Positions 44,030 through 56,660 of a stretch of 64,000 nt of DNA are shown here, in pieces (position 1 is the first letter of the stretch; each line of letters opens with the position of its first letter). Below the pieces are notes generated by a model. The model saw nothing but the letters and a program-made list of their open reading frames with translations. It was not told where the DNA came from and ran no database searches. Origin of the DNA: Inia geoffrensis (taxonomy: Eukaryota > Chordata > Mammalia > Artiodactyla > Iniidae); NCBI GenBank assembly GCA_036417435.1, contig CM070903.1:82701501-82765500 (forward strand), written 5' to 3'. The position numbers and the translations under genes are program-made.

Positions 44030-46747
44030 ATAATTTGCATAGGCCTGTATCAAAGAAATTGAATCACTAACAAATAACCTTCCAAAACAGTACCCAGATT
44101 TATTCACTGATGAATTCTACTAAACATTTAAGGAAGAAATTGTACCAATTCTCTTCAGTCAAAGGAAGTACTTTCTAACTATCCTCCCTATTCTGTGAGG
44201 ATAGCATTACCCTAATACCAAAACCAAATATATTACAAGAAAATTACAGACCAATATCTCTCATGAACATACATGCAAAAATGTTCAACAAAATATTAGC
44301 AAATCAAATCCAACAATGTATAAAAGAATTATACACCATGACCAAGTGGGATTTATCCCAGTTATGAAAGACTGGTTCAGAATTCAAAAAATCAATTAAT
44401 GTAATCCATTACATTGACAGGGTAATTGAGAAAAATCACATCATATGCAGAAAACGCATTTGATGAAATCTAACACTTAACCATGATAAAAACTCTCAGT
44501 AAGCTAAGAATAGAGGGGAACTTCCTCAGCTTGATTAAAAAAAAAAAACTACAAAGATCCTTAGAACTAACATTGTACTAGATAAACTAGAAGCTTTCCC
44601 ACTAAGGTCAAGAAAAGGATGTCTCACCATTCCTTGCACCATCATCCTCAAAGTCCTGGCTAAGGCAATAACACAAAAGAAATAATATTGAGAAGGAAGA
44701 AACAAAACTGGTTTTGTTCACAGACGTAATGATTGTGTAGAAAATCTTAAAAGAATTGACCCCAAAAACTCTCCTTGAACTGATAAGCAGTTATAGCAAG
44801 GTTGCAGGATACAAGGTTAATAATACAAAGGCCAACACTTTCCTATATACCAGCAATTAACAAGTGGAATTTGAAATTAAAAACTACAGTACCATTTACA
44901 GTACCACCCCAAAATTGAAATAATTAGGTTTAAATCTAACAAAATATGTGAGGAAAACTATGAAACTCTGACGAACAAAATCCAAGAATAGAGGTGTTCC
45001 ATGTTCATGGAGAGGAAGACTCAATATTGTCAAGATGTCAGTTCTTTCCAAATTGATCTATAGATGCAATGCAATCCCGATAAAAATTCCAGTAAGCTAT
45101 TTCATGGATATTGACAAAATGATTCTAAAGTTTATTTGGAGAGGCAAAAGACCCAGAATGATCAACACAATATTGAAGGAAAAGAACAAATTTGAAGGAC
45201 TGATACCACTGGCTTCAAGACTTAATAAATACAATGTGGTATTAGAGAAAGAATAGATCAATAAAACAATAGAGAACACAGAAATAGACCCATATAAATA
45301 AAGTCAACTGATCTTTAGCAAAGGAGCAAAGGTAATGCAATGGAAAAGATAGTCTTTTCAACAAATAGTGCTGAAACAACTGGATATTCACGTGCAAAAA
45401 AAAACAAAAAAACCCCGTAGATACAGACCTTAAACCTTTTACAAAAATTAATTCAAAATGCATCACAGACCTAAATGTAAAAACTATACAACTTCTAGAG
45501 GGTAGCATAGGAGAAAACTTAGATGACCTTGGATATGGTGATGACTCTTTAGAGAGAACAGTAAAGGAATAATCCATGAAAGAAATAATAACCTGGACTC
45601 ATTTAAAATTTAAAACTTCTACTTTGTGAAAGATAATGTCAAGAGAATGAGACAAGCCACACCCTGGGAGAAAATATTTGCAAAAGGCACATCTGATAAA
45701 GGAGTATTACCTAAAACATACAAAGAACTCTTAAAACTCAGCAATAAGAAAATGAACAACCGATTAACAAACGGGCCAAAGAGCTTTACCAAAGGGAAAA
45801 TATACACAAGGTGAATAAACATGAAAAGATGCTCACATTGTATGTCATCAGGGAATGCAAATTAAAACAAAATACCACTATGCGTCTATTAGAATGACCA
45901 AAATCCAGAACACCAAGAACGTCAGATGCTGGTGAGGATGTAATACAACAGGAAGTCACTGCTGGTAGGAATGCAAAATGGTAGACACTTTGGAAGATAG
46001 TTTGGCAGCTTCTTACAAAACAGAACATAATCTTGGATTGTATAATCCAGCAGTCAAAATACTGTATAATCCAGTATTTACCTAAAGAAGTTGAAAACTT
46101 AGGTCCACTCAAACCCCTGTTTCTGGCAGTTTTGTTCATAATTCCCCACTGTGGGAAGCAACAGAGGTATCCTTCAGTGGGTGAATGGATAAACTGGTAC
46201 ATCCAGACAATGTAATATTACTTATCACTAAAGAGTTATCAAGCCATGAAAAAACATGGAGGAAACTTAAATACATATTGCTAAATGAAAGAAGCCAATG
46301 TGAAAAGGCTATATACTGTATGATCCTTACTACTAATATGACATTTTGGAAAAGGCAAAACTGAAGACAGTAAAAATATAATAGTTTCCAGGGGTTGGGG
46401 GCAAAGGAGAGGGATGAATAGGCTAAGCACAGAGGAGTTTTAGGGCAATGAAAGTACTCTGTATGACACTATGAGGTTAAATACGCGTCATTATACATTT
46501 TTTTAAACCCATAGAATGTACAACAAGAGTAAACTAATGTAAATTGTGGACCTTGGGTGATTATGATGTGGCAATGTAGGTTTATTAATTGTAAGAAATG
46601 CATCACTCTGTTGGAGGATGTTGATAATGGGGGAGGCTATGCACATGTGGGGGCAGGAGGTATATGAGAAATCTGTGTACATTCCTGTCAATTTTGCTGT
46701 GAATGTAAAACTGCTCTGAAAGAATGAAGTCGTCTTTTTTTTTTTTA

Positions 46748-47300
46748 AGTTAACATAGAGTTAGTTATAGAGCCCAGCAATTCCACTCCTAGGTATTTAT
46801 CCAAGATAACTGAAAACATATGTTCATACAAAAATTTATAAATGAATATTCATAGTAGCATTATTTATAATATCCAAAAAATAGAAACAACCCAAATGGC
46901 CCTCCATCTGGTAAATGAATAAATAAATCTTTATATCGATTAAAAGGAATGGAACACCAGCACATGCTATAACATTGATAATTATTCAATACATTTTGCT
47001 AAATGAAAGACGTGAGTCAAAAGAGAACTTATTATAGGATTTAATTCATATGAAATGTGTAGAACAGGCAATTTTACATCCAGAGAAAGTAGATCAGTGG
47101 CTTCCTAGGGCTGGCTGGGAGTTTGCAGAAGGAATGGGGAGTGACTAGTGATAGGTGTGGGATTTCCTTTAAGGATGATGAAAATATTCTAGCACTGACT
47201 GTGGTGATGATTGTGTAACTTTGTGAATGTACTAAAAGAATTGTACACTTTAGGTGGATTAATTTTAACATAGCTGTTAAGAACTTCTGGTAATCAAAAG
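46748..47300 (+). repeat. Old L1 3'-end fragment
   Basis: 'acccagcaattccactcct'-type sequence, then 'atagtagcattatttataat', 'gggctggctgggagtttgc' and 'tgtacactttaggtgga'. It is a separate 5'-truncated copy abutting the end of the previous L1. Confidence 0.8.
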
Positions 47301-47324
47301 GCAGTATTAAGAGAGTGAAAAGGG

Positions 47325-47617
47325 GGGACTTCCCTGGTGGCTCAGTGGTTAAGAATCTACCTTCCAATGCAGGGGACACAGGTTCGATCCCTGGTCAGGG
47401 AACTAAGATCCCACGTGCGGTGGGGCAACTAAGCCCATGTGTTGCAACTACTGAGCCTATGCACCGCAACTGTTGGGCCTGCATGCCACAACTGTAGAGC
47501 CCATGGGCCCTGGAGCTCATGTGCTGCAACAGAGAGCCGACACACCACAACGAAAGATTCTGTGTGCTGCCACTAAGACCCGACCGACAACAGCCAAAAA
47601 TAAATTAAAAAAAAAAA
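47325..47617 (+). repeat. CHR-type SINE variant
   Basis: 'gggggacttccctggtggctc' with a body differing from the other copies ('gttgcaactactgagcc', 'gctgccactaagacccgac'). It ends in an A-tail. An approximate duplication GTGAAAAGG / CTGAAAAGG flanks it. Confidence 0.88.
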
Positions 47618-47639
47618 AGACTGAAAAGGCAAGTCACTC

Positions 47640-48235
47640 TGACAGACTTGTCATACCTCACAGAATTTCTAGTAAGAATATGCACAAAAGGATAGACAAC
47701 CTGTGGAAGCCAGCTCCCCAAATAGCCCCAGTGGTCACTGCTTCCTGGTATTTACACCCTTGTTTAATGAGTCTCCTCCCATATTGAACTAGACTGATTT
47801 ATGCAAACAACAGTTTTATAGAAATGACAGACTAACTTCAAAAGCTGTATCAGAAAACACATAGGAGATTCTGCCTTGCTCTCTCTTGAGCTACTTGCTC
47901 TGGGCAAGGCCAGCAACACTGCCGTGGGGAAAATCAAGCTATCCTATGAAGAATCCATGTGGCAAGGAACTATGGCCTGCCAACAGCTGATAGCAACTTG
48001 CCAGCCATGTTAGTAAGCCATGTTGGAAGTGGATCCTGCATCCGTACTCGAGCCTGCAGATGACTACAGCCCCAGTTAACCTCTTGACTCTAACTTCATG
48101 AGAAAATGCAAGCCAGAACCACCAATACAAGCCACTGCAGAATTCCTGACCCATGGAAACTGAGATAATAAATGTTAGTGTTTTCAACCAGTATGTCTTG
48201 AGTTAATTTGTTACTCAGAATAGAGAATAAATACA
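47640..48235 (+). mobile_element. MaLR-type LTR-like sequence
   Basis: 'tgctctgggcaaggccagc', 'cagatgactacagccccagt', 'cagaattcctgacccatgg' and 'aactgagataataaatgtta' fit a MaLR/MLT-type LTR with its poly(A) region at the right. The exact subfamily is not assigned. Confidence 0.5.
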
Positions 48236-48589
48236 TAACGCAAGTTTCTAAAAGTGGACAAAATCTTGAACTGGATTTCATGTACAAAGTAAATGCATAT
48301 AGCTAATAAGCTTAGCAAGGAAATTTAAAACTGCAATGAAATATTGCCACATACCCACTAGAATGACTAAAATTTAAAAATTGACAAGTGTTGAAGCTGC
48401 AAAACAACTGGAATTTTCATACATTGCTGGCAGGAGTATAAATTGATACAGTCACTTTGAAAAATTATTTGACTATATTTTAAAGCTAAACCTTCATAAA
48501 TCCTATGACCTAGCAATTTCACTCCCAGATATGTACCCCACAGAACTGAGTGCTTACATCTGATGTACAGGAATGTTCATAGTAGCTTT

Positions 48590-48937
48590 TTTATTATTAT
48601 TATTTTTTAATTTTTTTTTGGCTGTGTTGGGTCTTCGTTGCTGCAGGCGGACTTTCTCTAGTTGTGGCAAGCGAGGGCTACTCGTTATGGTGCGCAGGTT
48701 TCTCATCGCGGTGGCTTCTCTTGTTGTGGAGCACGGACACTAGGCACGTGGGCTTCAGAAGTTGTGGCACATGGGCTCACTAGTTGTGGCTCACCGGCTC
48801 CAGAGCACAGGCCCAGCAGTTGTGGCGCATGGGCTTAGTTGCTTTGTGGCATGTGGGATCTTCCCAGACCAGGGATCGAATCCATGTTCCCTGCATTGTC
48901 AGGTGGATTCTCAATCACTGCGCCACCAGGGGAGCCC
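48590..48937 (-). repeat. CHR-type SINE, long form, antisense
   Basis: 'tttggctgtgttgggtcttcg' to 'gcgccaccaggggagcccc'. The duplication CATAGTAGCTTT lies at 48578-48589 and 48938-48949. Confidence 0.94.
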
Positions 48938-49208
48938 CATAGTAGCTTTATTCATAATATATCCAAACTGGAAACAATTCAAAGATGTGTCAACAGGAAA
49001 TGAATAAATAGTGATATACTTATATAATAGGATACTATATAGCCATAAAAATAACTGCTAAACTTTATTACATGAATGAATCTCACACAGTATTAGAATG
49101 AAATAAACCAGACATGGAAGGGACATACTATATGAATCCAGTTATAGGAAGTTCATGAACAAGCAAAACAAACTGCTGTTGATAGAAATCATTAAGAGTG
49201 ATTATTTC

Positions 49209-49532
49209 GGACTTCCCTGGTGGCATAATGGTTAAGAATCTGCCTGCCAGTGCAGGGGACATGGGTTTGAGCCCTGGTCTGGGAAGATCCCACATGCCAC
49301 GGAACAACTAAGCCCCTGCACCACAACTACTGAGCCTGAGCTCCAGAGCCCGCGTGCTGCAACTACTGAAGACCGCACACCTAGAGCCCGTGCTCTGTAA
49401 CGAGAGGCCACCGCAATGAGAAGCCCATGCATCACAACGAAGAGTAGCCCCCACTCACAGCAACTAAAGTAAAGCCCGCGCACAGCAATGAAGACCCAAC
49501 AGAGCCAAATATATAAATTAATTTATTTTTAA
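49209..49532 (+). repeat. CHR-type SINE, long form
   Basis: 'ggacttccctggtggcata' to an AT-rich tail. A GATTATTTC / GGTTATTTC pair flanks it. Confidence 0.92.
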
Positions 49533-49735
49533 AAAAATGGTTATTTCTTAGGGGGTTGTATTCCCTGGGAAGGGAAATGAGGGAGCCTTTTGTATTACTG
49601 GAATGTTCTGTATCTTGATCTGGGTGCAGTTAAATGAATGTAATGATATGTAAAATTTGTCAAGCTGTATAACTGAATTCTCTAGATTTCAGTAAGTGAG
49701 TTATACCTCAATTAAAAAGCTAAACGAGTGGGGGG

Positions 49736-49905
49736 CAATGAAGGGGTAGGAAAGTGGGAGGTACAATCTACTGGGTGTGAGATAGGCTCAAGGATGTACT
49801 GTATGGCACAGGGAATATAGCCAATATCTTGTAATAACTATAAATGGAATGTAACCCTTAAAATTCGTGTAAAAATGTTTAAAATTTAATAAATAAGAAG
49901 ATTTA
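49736..49905 (+). repeat. Cetartiodactyl-type L1 3' end
   Basis: 'tactgggtgtgagataggct', 'caaggatgtactgtatggca' and 'aatatagccaatatcttg' match a block common in whale and ruminant L1 3' ends. Confidence 0.65.
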
Positions 49906-50269
49906 AAATCATGATGGGGAGTATGGGAAATGGGGCAGCCTGTTTGAGGGACCCTTGGTGGATCCTTGGTAAAACAGAGGTTCTGTCATGTCAAAATGTG
50001 TTCCTGAAAGTTTCCATTCTATGATTATAAATTGTTAAATAATGATTTGTCTTTAATACATAGCAGTGATAAAAAAAATTTTCACCTGGTTTTGACCTGC
50101 CATTAGGAATGTCTGGGGAAGAAAAGCTAAAGGCGGGGGGGGGGATCTATATAAAATACGAACTATACAGGGAACAGAAGAAAAATATTTTAAAATTATT
50201 ACTAATAGCATCAGAGTAATAAGATAATTATTGCATCTATGAAGTAAGAATATTACATCTAAAACCAGG
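49906..50269. other. Unassigned intergenic sequence
   Basis: AT-rich, with a short G-run near 50137. I recognise nothing else. Confidence 0.4.
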
Positions 50270-51742
50270 AACAACAAGATAGAGCTCTTCAAAATTAAAA
50301 ACATGATGAGTGGAAAAGAAGTTAATAAAAGGTTGAAGGATAATGTTGAGGAAAACCTCTGAACAGTATAATAGAATACAAAAACAGAGGTGGAAATTAT
50401 TGATAAGAAAAAAATTGAACAGTATTCCAGAAGATTGGGAATCACAGAAGTTGCAGGAGGAGAGACCAGAGAATATGGAGGGAAGAAAATTATCTAAGAT
50501 ATAGTATAAGGAAATTTCCCAGAGCTAAAGGAAAAGTCTTCATATAGAAAAAACCCACTCAGTACCCAAGCACAGAAATCCATGTAGAAGTTTAAAAATA
50601 CTAAAAAAAAAAAAAATCCTAGAAGGGTGGAGTGGGGCAGAAGGAGAGGGAAGGAGAGAAACAAAGGAGGACATGAGAGAGAATACACGCACCATTCGAA
50701 GATACATATAACTGAATCAGAACGACATGGAACTTTTCAATAACAATGCTGAATGGCAGAAAATAGTGGGTAAATGCCTTTAAATTCTGAGGAAAATTAT
50801 TTTCAACATAGAATCCTACACTCATTCAGACTTAATTAACTATGAGGATTGAATAAAGGTGTTTTCAGACATACGAAGACTCTTTAAAGAAAAATTTCCC
50901 TACATGACTTTTAAGGAGTCCCCTAGGAGATAGGCTTTGGCAAAATTAGGGCATAACCCAAGAAAGAGAAAGAAATGGAATCTAAGAGATTGTGGATTCC
51001 AGCCAGAAAAATGGCAGAGGGAAGCCCAGGATGACAGCTGTGTCTCCAGTCTAGAGATATCCATGTCCACTTTGGAGGGAAGTCACAAAGAAAATGGAAC
51101 TGTAGTTTTTGCATTCGGAAAAATCACTGAGAGATGATTTATTTTTCCAAGTAATTGGGGGAAATTAGGTATATGCATATGAAAAACTTCTTAAAAAATG
51201 AAAAGAATTTTCAACTCCAGGATAAAAGCAAAATTTGTGGTAGATACGAAAGCCATTCAATTCATCAAGCGGATATAACAATGTATAAATGTGCACCCAA
51301 CATCAAAGCACCTGAATATACAAAGCAAATATTAACAGATTTGAAGGGAGAAATAGACAGCAATACAATAATAGCAGGGGAGGTCAATAACCCACTTTCA
51401 ACAATGGATAGGTTGTCCAGATAGAAAATCAATAAGGAAAAGTTGGACTTGAACCACTCTTTAGACCAAATGAACATAATAAACATCCATGCAACAGCAT
51501 ACATATTCTAAATCGCACACAGAACGTTCTCCAGTACATAGGTCATATGTTAAGGACACAAAACAAATCTGAACAAATTTAAGAAGATTGGAAATGATAT
51601 CAAGTATCTTTTCCAACTACAATAGGCGAAACTAGAAATCAATAACAGGAATAAAAGTTTTCAAAATACGTAGAAATTAATACACTCCTAAACAACCAAT
51701 GGATCAAATAAGAAAAACGGAATTTTAAAAAATCTTGAAACA

Positions 51743-51950
51743 GGGCTTCCCTGGTGGCGCAGTGGTTGAGAGTCCGCCTGCCGATGCAGGGGACACGGGT
51801 TTATGCCCCGGTCCAGGAAGATCCCACATGCCGCAGAGCGGCTGGGCCCGTGAGCCATGGCCGCTGAGCCTGCGTTTCCGGAGCCTGTGCTCCGCAACGG
51901 GAGAGGCCACAACAGTGAGAGGCCCACATACCGCAAAAAAAAAAAAAAAA
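51743..51950 (+). repeat. CHR-type SINE, young short form
   Basis: 'gggcttccctggtggcgcag' to 'ccgc' plus A-tail. A short GAAACA repeat lies at each side. Near-consensus copy. Confidence 0.95.
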
Positions 51951-53760
51951 ATGAAACAAATGAAAGTGAAAACACAATATACCAAAACTTATGGAATGCA
52001 GCATAAGCAGTTCTAAAAGGAAACTTTATAGCAATTAATGTCTACATTAAAAAGAAAAATCTCAAATTAAAAAAGCAATTTTACATCTCATGGAACTAGA
52101 AAAGGAAGAACAAAGCTCAAAGTGAGCAGAAAAAAAGAACACAGATCAGTGCAGAAATAAATGAAATACGGACTACAAAGACAACAGAAAAGATCAACAA
52201 AGCTAAGAGAAAGGCTTTTTGAAAAGATAAACTTGACAAGACTTTAGCTAGACTACCTAAGAAAGAAGACCCAAATAAAATCAGAAATGAAAGAGGAGAT
52301 ATTAATAACTCATACCCATGGAGATACAAAGAATCGTAAGAGAATATTATGAGCATTATATACCAACAACCTGGATAACCTAGAAGAAATGGATAAATTT
52401 CTAGAAACATACAACCTACCAAGATTGAAACATGAAGAAATAGAAAACCTGAACAAACCAACAAAGAGTAAGGAGACTGAATCACTAATCAAAGAAAAGC
52501 CCAGGGCCAGATGGTTGAATTCTACCAAATATTTAAAGAAGAATTAATGCCAGTCCTTCTCAAACGCTTCCAAAAAATTGAAGAGGAGGGAACATTCCCA
52601 ATCTCATTTTATGAGATAAGCATCATCCTGACACCAAAGCCAGATAAGGACATTAGACAAAAAGAAAACTATAGGCCACTATCCCTGATGATTATAGATT
52701 CAAAAATTCTCAACAAAATATTAGCAAATCAAATTCAATAACACATGTAAAGGATTATACACCATGACCAACTGGGATTTATCTTGATGCAAGAATGTTT
52801 CAACATAATGCAAGTCAATAAATGTGATTCACCATATTAATAGAATGAAAGCTATCATCTTATTACGATAAAAATCATATTATCATTTCAACAGATGCCG
52901 AAAAAGCCTTTCATGGTAAAAACTCAACAAATTGGGTATAAAAGGAATATACCTCAACACAATAAATAAAGGCCATATATGAGGAATCCGCAACTAACTT
53001 ACACTCAACAGTGAAAAACTGAAAGCTTTCCCTCTAAGATCCCCCAATCTCACCACTCTTATTCAACATCATACTGAAAGCTGTAGCCAAAGCAATTAGG
53101 CAAGAAAGAGAAATAAACGGCATACAAATTGGAAACAAAAAAGTAACATTGTAATTATTTGCAGATGACATAATTTTATATTAAAAAATCCTAAAGACTC
53201 AACCAAAAAAATATTGGAACTAATCAACAAATGCAGTAAATTGGCAGGATGTAACAAAAATCTGTTGTACTTCTATACACTAAAAACAAACTATCTGAAA
53301 AATAAACAATTCCATTCACAATAGCATCAAAACCAATATACATAAGAAAAAATTTAACTAAGGAAGTGAAAGATCTGTACAATGAAAACTACAAGACCTT
53401 GATAAAAGAAACTGAAGAAGACACAAATGGAAAGATATTTGTGTTCATGGATTAGAAGAATTAATATTGTTAAAATGTCCATACTACCCAAAGCCAATTA
53501 TATATTCAACACAATCTCTATCAAAATTCCAAAGGTATTTTGAACAGAAATAGAAGAAAATGATCCTAAGATTTTTATGGAATCATGAAAGACCCTGAAT
53601 ATAGTTAAAGCAATCATGAAAAGAAGAACAAAGCCAGAGGCATCACAGTTCCTGATTTTAAACTACAGATCTTCCTCAACTTATGATGGGGTTACATCCT
53701 AATAAACCCACTGTAAGTTGAAAATGTCAGAAGTTAAAAAGCATTTAATACATCTAACTT

Positions 53761-53854
53761 ACTGAACATCACAGCTTAGCCTAGCCTACTTTAAACATGT
53801 TCAAAACACTGAACATCACAGTTTAGCCTAGCCTACTTTAAACATGCTCAAAAC
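53761..53854 (+). repeat. Tandem duplication, 47-bp period
   Basis: Two copies beginning 'actgaacatcacag' at 53761 and 53808, each with 'ttagcctagcctacttta'. They differ at only two positions. Confidence 0.92.
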
Positions 53855-53888
53855 ACACACTAGCCTACAGTTTGGCAAAATCATCAAA

Positions 53889-54239
53889 CATGGGCTTCCC
53901 TGGTGGCGCAGTGGTTAAGAATCTGCCTGCCGATGCAGGGGACATGGGTTTGAGTCCCGGTCCGGGAAGATCCCACATGCCGCGGAACAACTAAGCCTGT
54001 GCACCACAACTACTGAGCCTGAGCTCCAGAGCCCGTGAGCCACAACTAAGCCCGCGTGCTGCAAATACTGAAGTCCGCACATCTAGAGCCCATGCTCTGC
54101 AACAAGAGAAGCCACCGCAAATGAGAAGCCTGCTCACGTAACGAAGAATAGCCCCTGCCCGCTGCAACTAGAGAAAGCCCATGCGCAGCAATGAAGACCC
54201 AATGCAGGCATAAATAAATAAATAGATAAATTTATTTTA
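53889..54239 (+). repeat. CHR-type SINE, long form, inside the Tigger element
   Basis: 'gggcttccctggtggcgcag' to an (AAAT)n tail. A perfect 12-bp duplication AAAATCATCAAA lies at 53877-53888 and 54240-54251. Confidence 0.95.
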
Positions 54240-55410
54240 AAAATCATCAAAGTTTAGTTTGTAATAAAGTGTTAAATATCTCATGTAATTTATTGAATAC
54301 TATACTGAAAGTGAAAAAGAAAATGGTTGTATGGGTACAGAATGGTTGTAAGTGTATCATTTGTTTACCCTCATGATTGCATGGCTAACTGGGAGCTGTG
54401 GCTTGCTGCTGATGCGCAGCACCATGAGAAAGTACTGAACTGCATATTGCTAGCCCCAGAAAAGATAAAAATTCAAAATGGGAAGTACAGTTTGTACTGA
54501 GTATCGATTTTGCACTATCATAAAGTCGAAAAGTTGTAAGTCAGAGACCATCTGTATAGTCCAAAGTTATAGTAATTAAAACAGTATGATACTGGCATAA
54601 AAATAGAAACATAGACCAATGACAGAATAGACAAATAAACCCCTGCATACATGAACAATTAATATTTGACAAGGGAGCCAAGAATACTCGATGGGGAAAG
54701 AATAGCCTCTTTAACAAATGGTGCTGAGTAAGCTGTATTACCATATGCAGAAAAATTGGACCCCTATCTTACAACACTCACAAAGATTAACTCAAAATGA
54801 AATAAAGACTTAAACATAAGACCTGATACCATAAAACTCCTAGAAGAAAACATAGGGGAGAAGCTCCTTGATATTGGTCTTGGCAGTGATCTTTTTGGAT
54901 TTGACAACAAAAGCACAGGTAACAAAAGCACAAGTCAACAAGTAGGACTACATCCAAGCAAAAAGCTTCTGCACAGCAAAGGAAACAATAAAAAAATCAA
55001 AAGGCAACCCACAGAATGGGAGAAAATATTTGCAAGCCATATATTCCATAGGGGTTAATATCCAAAATATATAAGGAACTCATACAAATTAATAGCAGAA
55101 AAACAAATAACCTGATTTTAAAATGGGCAAAGGACTTGAATAGACATTTCTCCAAAGAAGACCACAAATGGCAAACAGGTACATGAAAAGGTACTCAACA
55201 TCTCTAGACATCAGGAAAATGCAAATCAAAACCACAATAAGATATCATATCACATCTGTTAGGATGGTTGTTATCAAAAAAATCAAGAAATAACAAGTGT
55301 TGGTGAGGATGTGGAGAACAGGGAACCCTTATGCACCGTTGGTAGTAATGTAAATTGGTGCAGCCACTATGGAAAACAGTGTAGAGGTTCCTCAAAAAAA
55401 TTAAAAATAG

Positions 55411-55744
55411 GACTTCCCTAGTGGCACAGTGGGTAAGAATCCAGCTGCCAATGCAGGGGACATGGGTTCAAGCCCTGGTCCGGGAAGATCCCACATGCCA
55501 CGGAGCAACTAAGCCTGTGCGCCACAACTCCTGAGCCTGTGCTCTAGAGCCCATGAGCCACAACTACTGAAGCCTGCACGCCTAGAGCCCATGCTTTGCA
55601 ATGAGAAGAAGCCAACGCAATGAGAAGCCCGTGTACCGCAACAAAGAGTAGCCCCCGCTCACTACAGCTAGAGAAAGCCCATGTGCAGCAACGAAGACCC
55701 AACGCAACCAAAAATAAATAAGTAAATAAATAAATTCATTCTAG
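55411..55744 (+). repeat. CHR-type SINE, long form, inside L1
   Basis: 'gacttccctagtggcacag' to an (AAAT)n tail. The L1 stretch AAATTAAAAATAG is duplicated at 55398-55410 and just after 55744. Confidence 0.94.
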
Positions 55745-56255
55745 AAAATTAAAAATAGAACTGCCCATATGATCCAGCAATCCTACTCCTGGGTATTTAT
55801 CCAAAGGACATAAAATCACCATCTCAAAGAGATACCTTCACACCCATGTTAACAGCAGCATTATTCATAGCAGCCAAGATATGGAAATAATCTAAGTGTC
55901 CATCAACAGATGAATGGGTAAAGAAAATGTGGCATATATAATGGAATATTATCCAGCCATAAAAAAGAAGGAAATCCTGCCATTTGTGACAACATTGATA
56001 AGCCCAGAGGACACTATGCTAAGAGGAATAAACTAGGCATAGACAAATACCGAATGGCATCACTTACACATGAAATCTTCAAGTGTTCAACTTAGAGTAA
56101 CATAGTAATAGAGAATAAAATTGTGATTATCAGTGGGTGGGCGATGGGGAGAAAGGGGGGATGTTGGTCGAAGGGTACAAACTTTCAAACACAAGATGAA
56201 TAAGTTCTGAAGACCTAATGAACAACATGGTAACTATAGTTAAAAATGTACTATA

Positions 56256-56454
56256 GGGGCTTCCCTCGTGGCGCAGTGGTTCAGAGTCCGCCTGCCGATG
56301 CAAGGGACATGGGTTCATGCCCCGGTCCAGGAGGATCCCACATGCCGCGGAGCGGCTGGGCCTGTGGGCCATGGCTGCTGGGCCTGTGCTCCGCAGTGGG
56401 AGGGGCCACAGTGGTGAGGGGTCCACGTGCCGCAAAAAAAAAAAAAAAAAAAAA
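56256..56454 (+). repeat. CHR-type SINE, young short form
   Basis: 'ggggcttccctcgtggcgc' to a 20-base A-tail. GTACTATA at 56248-56255 and 56455-56462 is the duplication. An internal stretch 'ccgctgagcctgcgcgtccgg' is partly missing. Confidence 0.95.
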
Positions 56455-56660
56455 GTACTATATACTTGAAATTTGCTAAGAGAGTAGATCTCAAGTGCTC
56501 TCACCAAAAATAAATAAATAAATAAAGGTAACTGTATGAGATGATGCATATGTTAACTAGCTTGATTGTGGTAATCATTTCAAAATGAATATGTATATCG
56601 AATCATCATGTTGTACACCTTAAATGTATACAATATTTATTTGTCAATCATACCTCAGAT

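Larger units (their letters stand above)
39843..46747 (+). mobile_element. Near-full-length ancient L1 with nested insertions
   Basis: A 5'-UTR-like block (39843-40400) leads into an ORF1-like region with a remnant frame at 40664-40924. An endonuclease region follows from about 42328 ('ITLNVNG'-type reading) and a reverse transcriptase region around 44210-44320 ([17 protein letters not shown]). The 3' UTR is 'tgggggaggctatgcacatg'-like and ends in a T-rich/A-rich tract. All frames carry stops, and the usual FADD catalytic motif reads FTDV near 44718, so it is dead. Its body is interrupted by an LTR, a SINE, a Tigger element and a retrocopy-like insert. Confidence 0.85.
48240..49735 (+). repeat. 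Old L1 3'-end copy split by two SINEs
   Basis: Distal ORF2 and 3' UTR: 'gaatgactaaaatttaaaa', 'ctagcaatttcactcccag', 'gaaataaaccagacatgga' and 'gagttatacctcaattaaa'. SINEs at 48590-48937 and 49209-49532 interrupt it. Confidence 0.8.
53666..54554 (+). mobile_element. Tigger/MER44-like DNA transposon, split by a SINE
   Basis: TA flanks (53664-53665, 54555-54556) and terminal inverted sequences CAGATCTTCC / reverse CAGATGGTCT bound it. Internal blocks 'gttgaaaatgtcagaagtt', 'aataaagtgttaaatatctc' and 'tttattgaatactatactga' fit a Tigger-family non-autonomous element. Without the SINE it is about 540 bases. The host L1 reads through its ends. Confidence 0.8.
50270..56660 (+). mobile_element. Second long ancient L1 with nested insertions
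   Basis: A decayed 5'/ORF1-like part lies at about 50270-51150. Endonuclease-like sequence runs from about 51260. Reverse transcriptase is at 52617-52741 ([19 protein letters not shown]) with the motif LFADDIILY near 53156. Distal ORF2 continues at 54557-55397 and 55745-56100, and the 3' UTR ends near 56655. The FADD motif survives but stops and frameshifts are numerous. Four SINEs and one Tigger element interrupt it. Confidence 0.85.

Noticed and set aside
49232..49483. Minus-strand open frame considered as a small gene
   Set aside because: It lies wholly within a CHR SINE.
52511..52741. Reverse-transcriptase-like frame
   Set aside because: It is a genuine L1 ORF2 remnant, but short, broken on both sides and part of a dead element, so it is not annotated as a gene.
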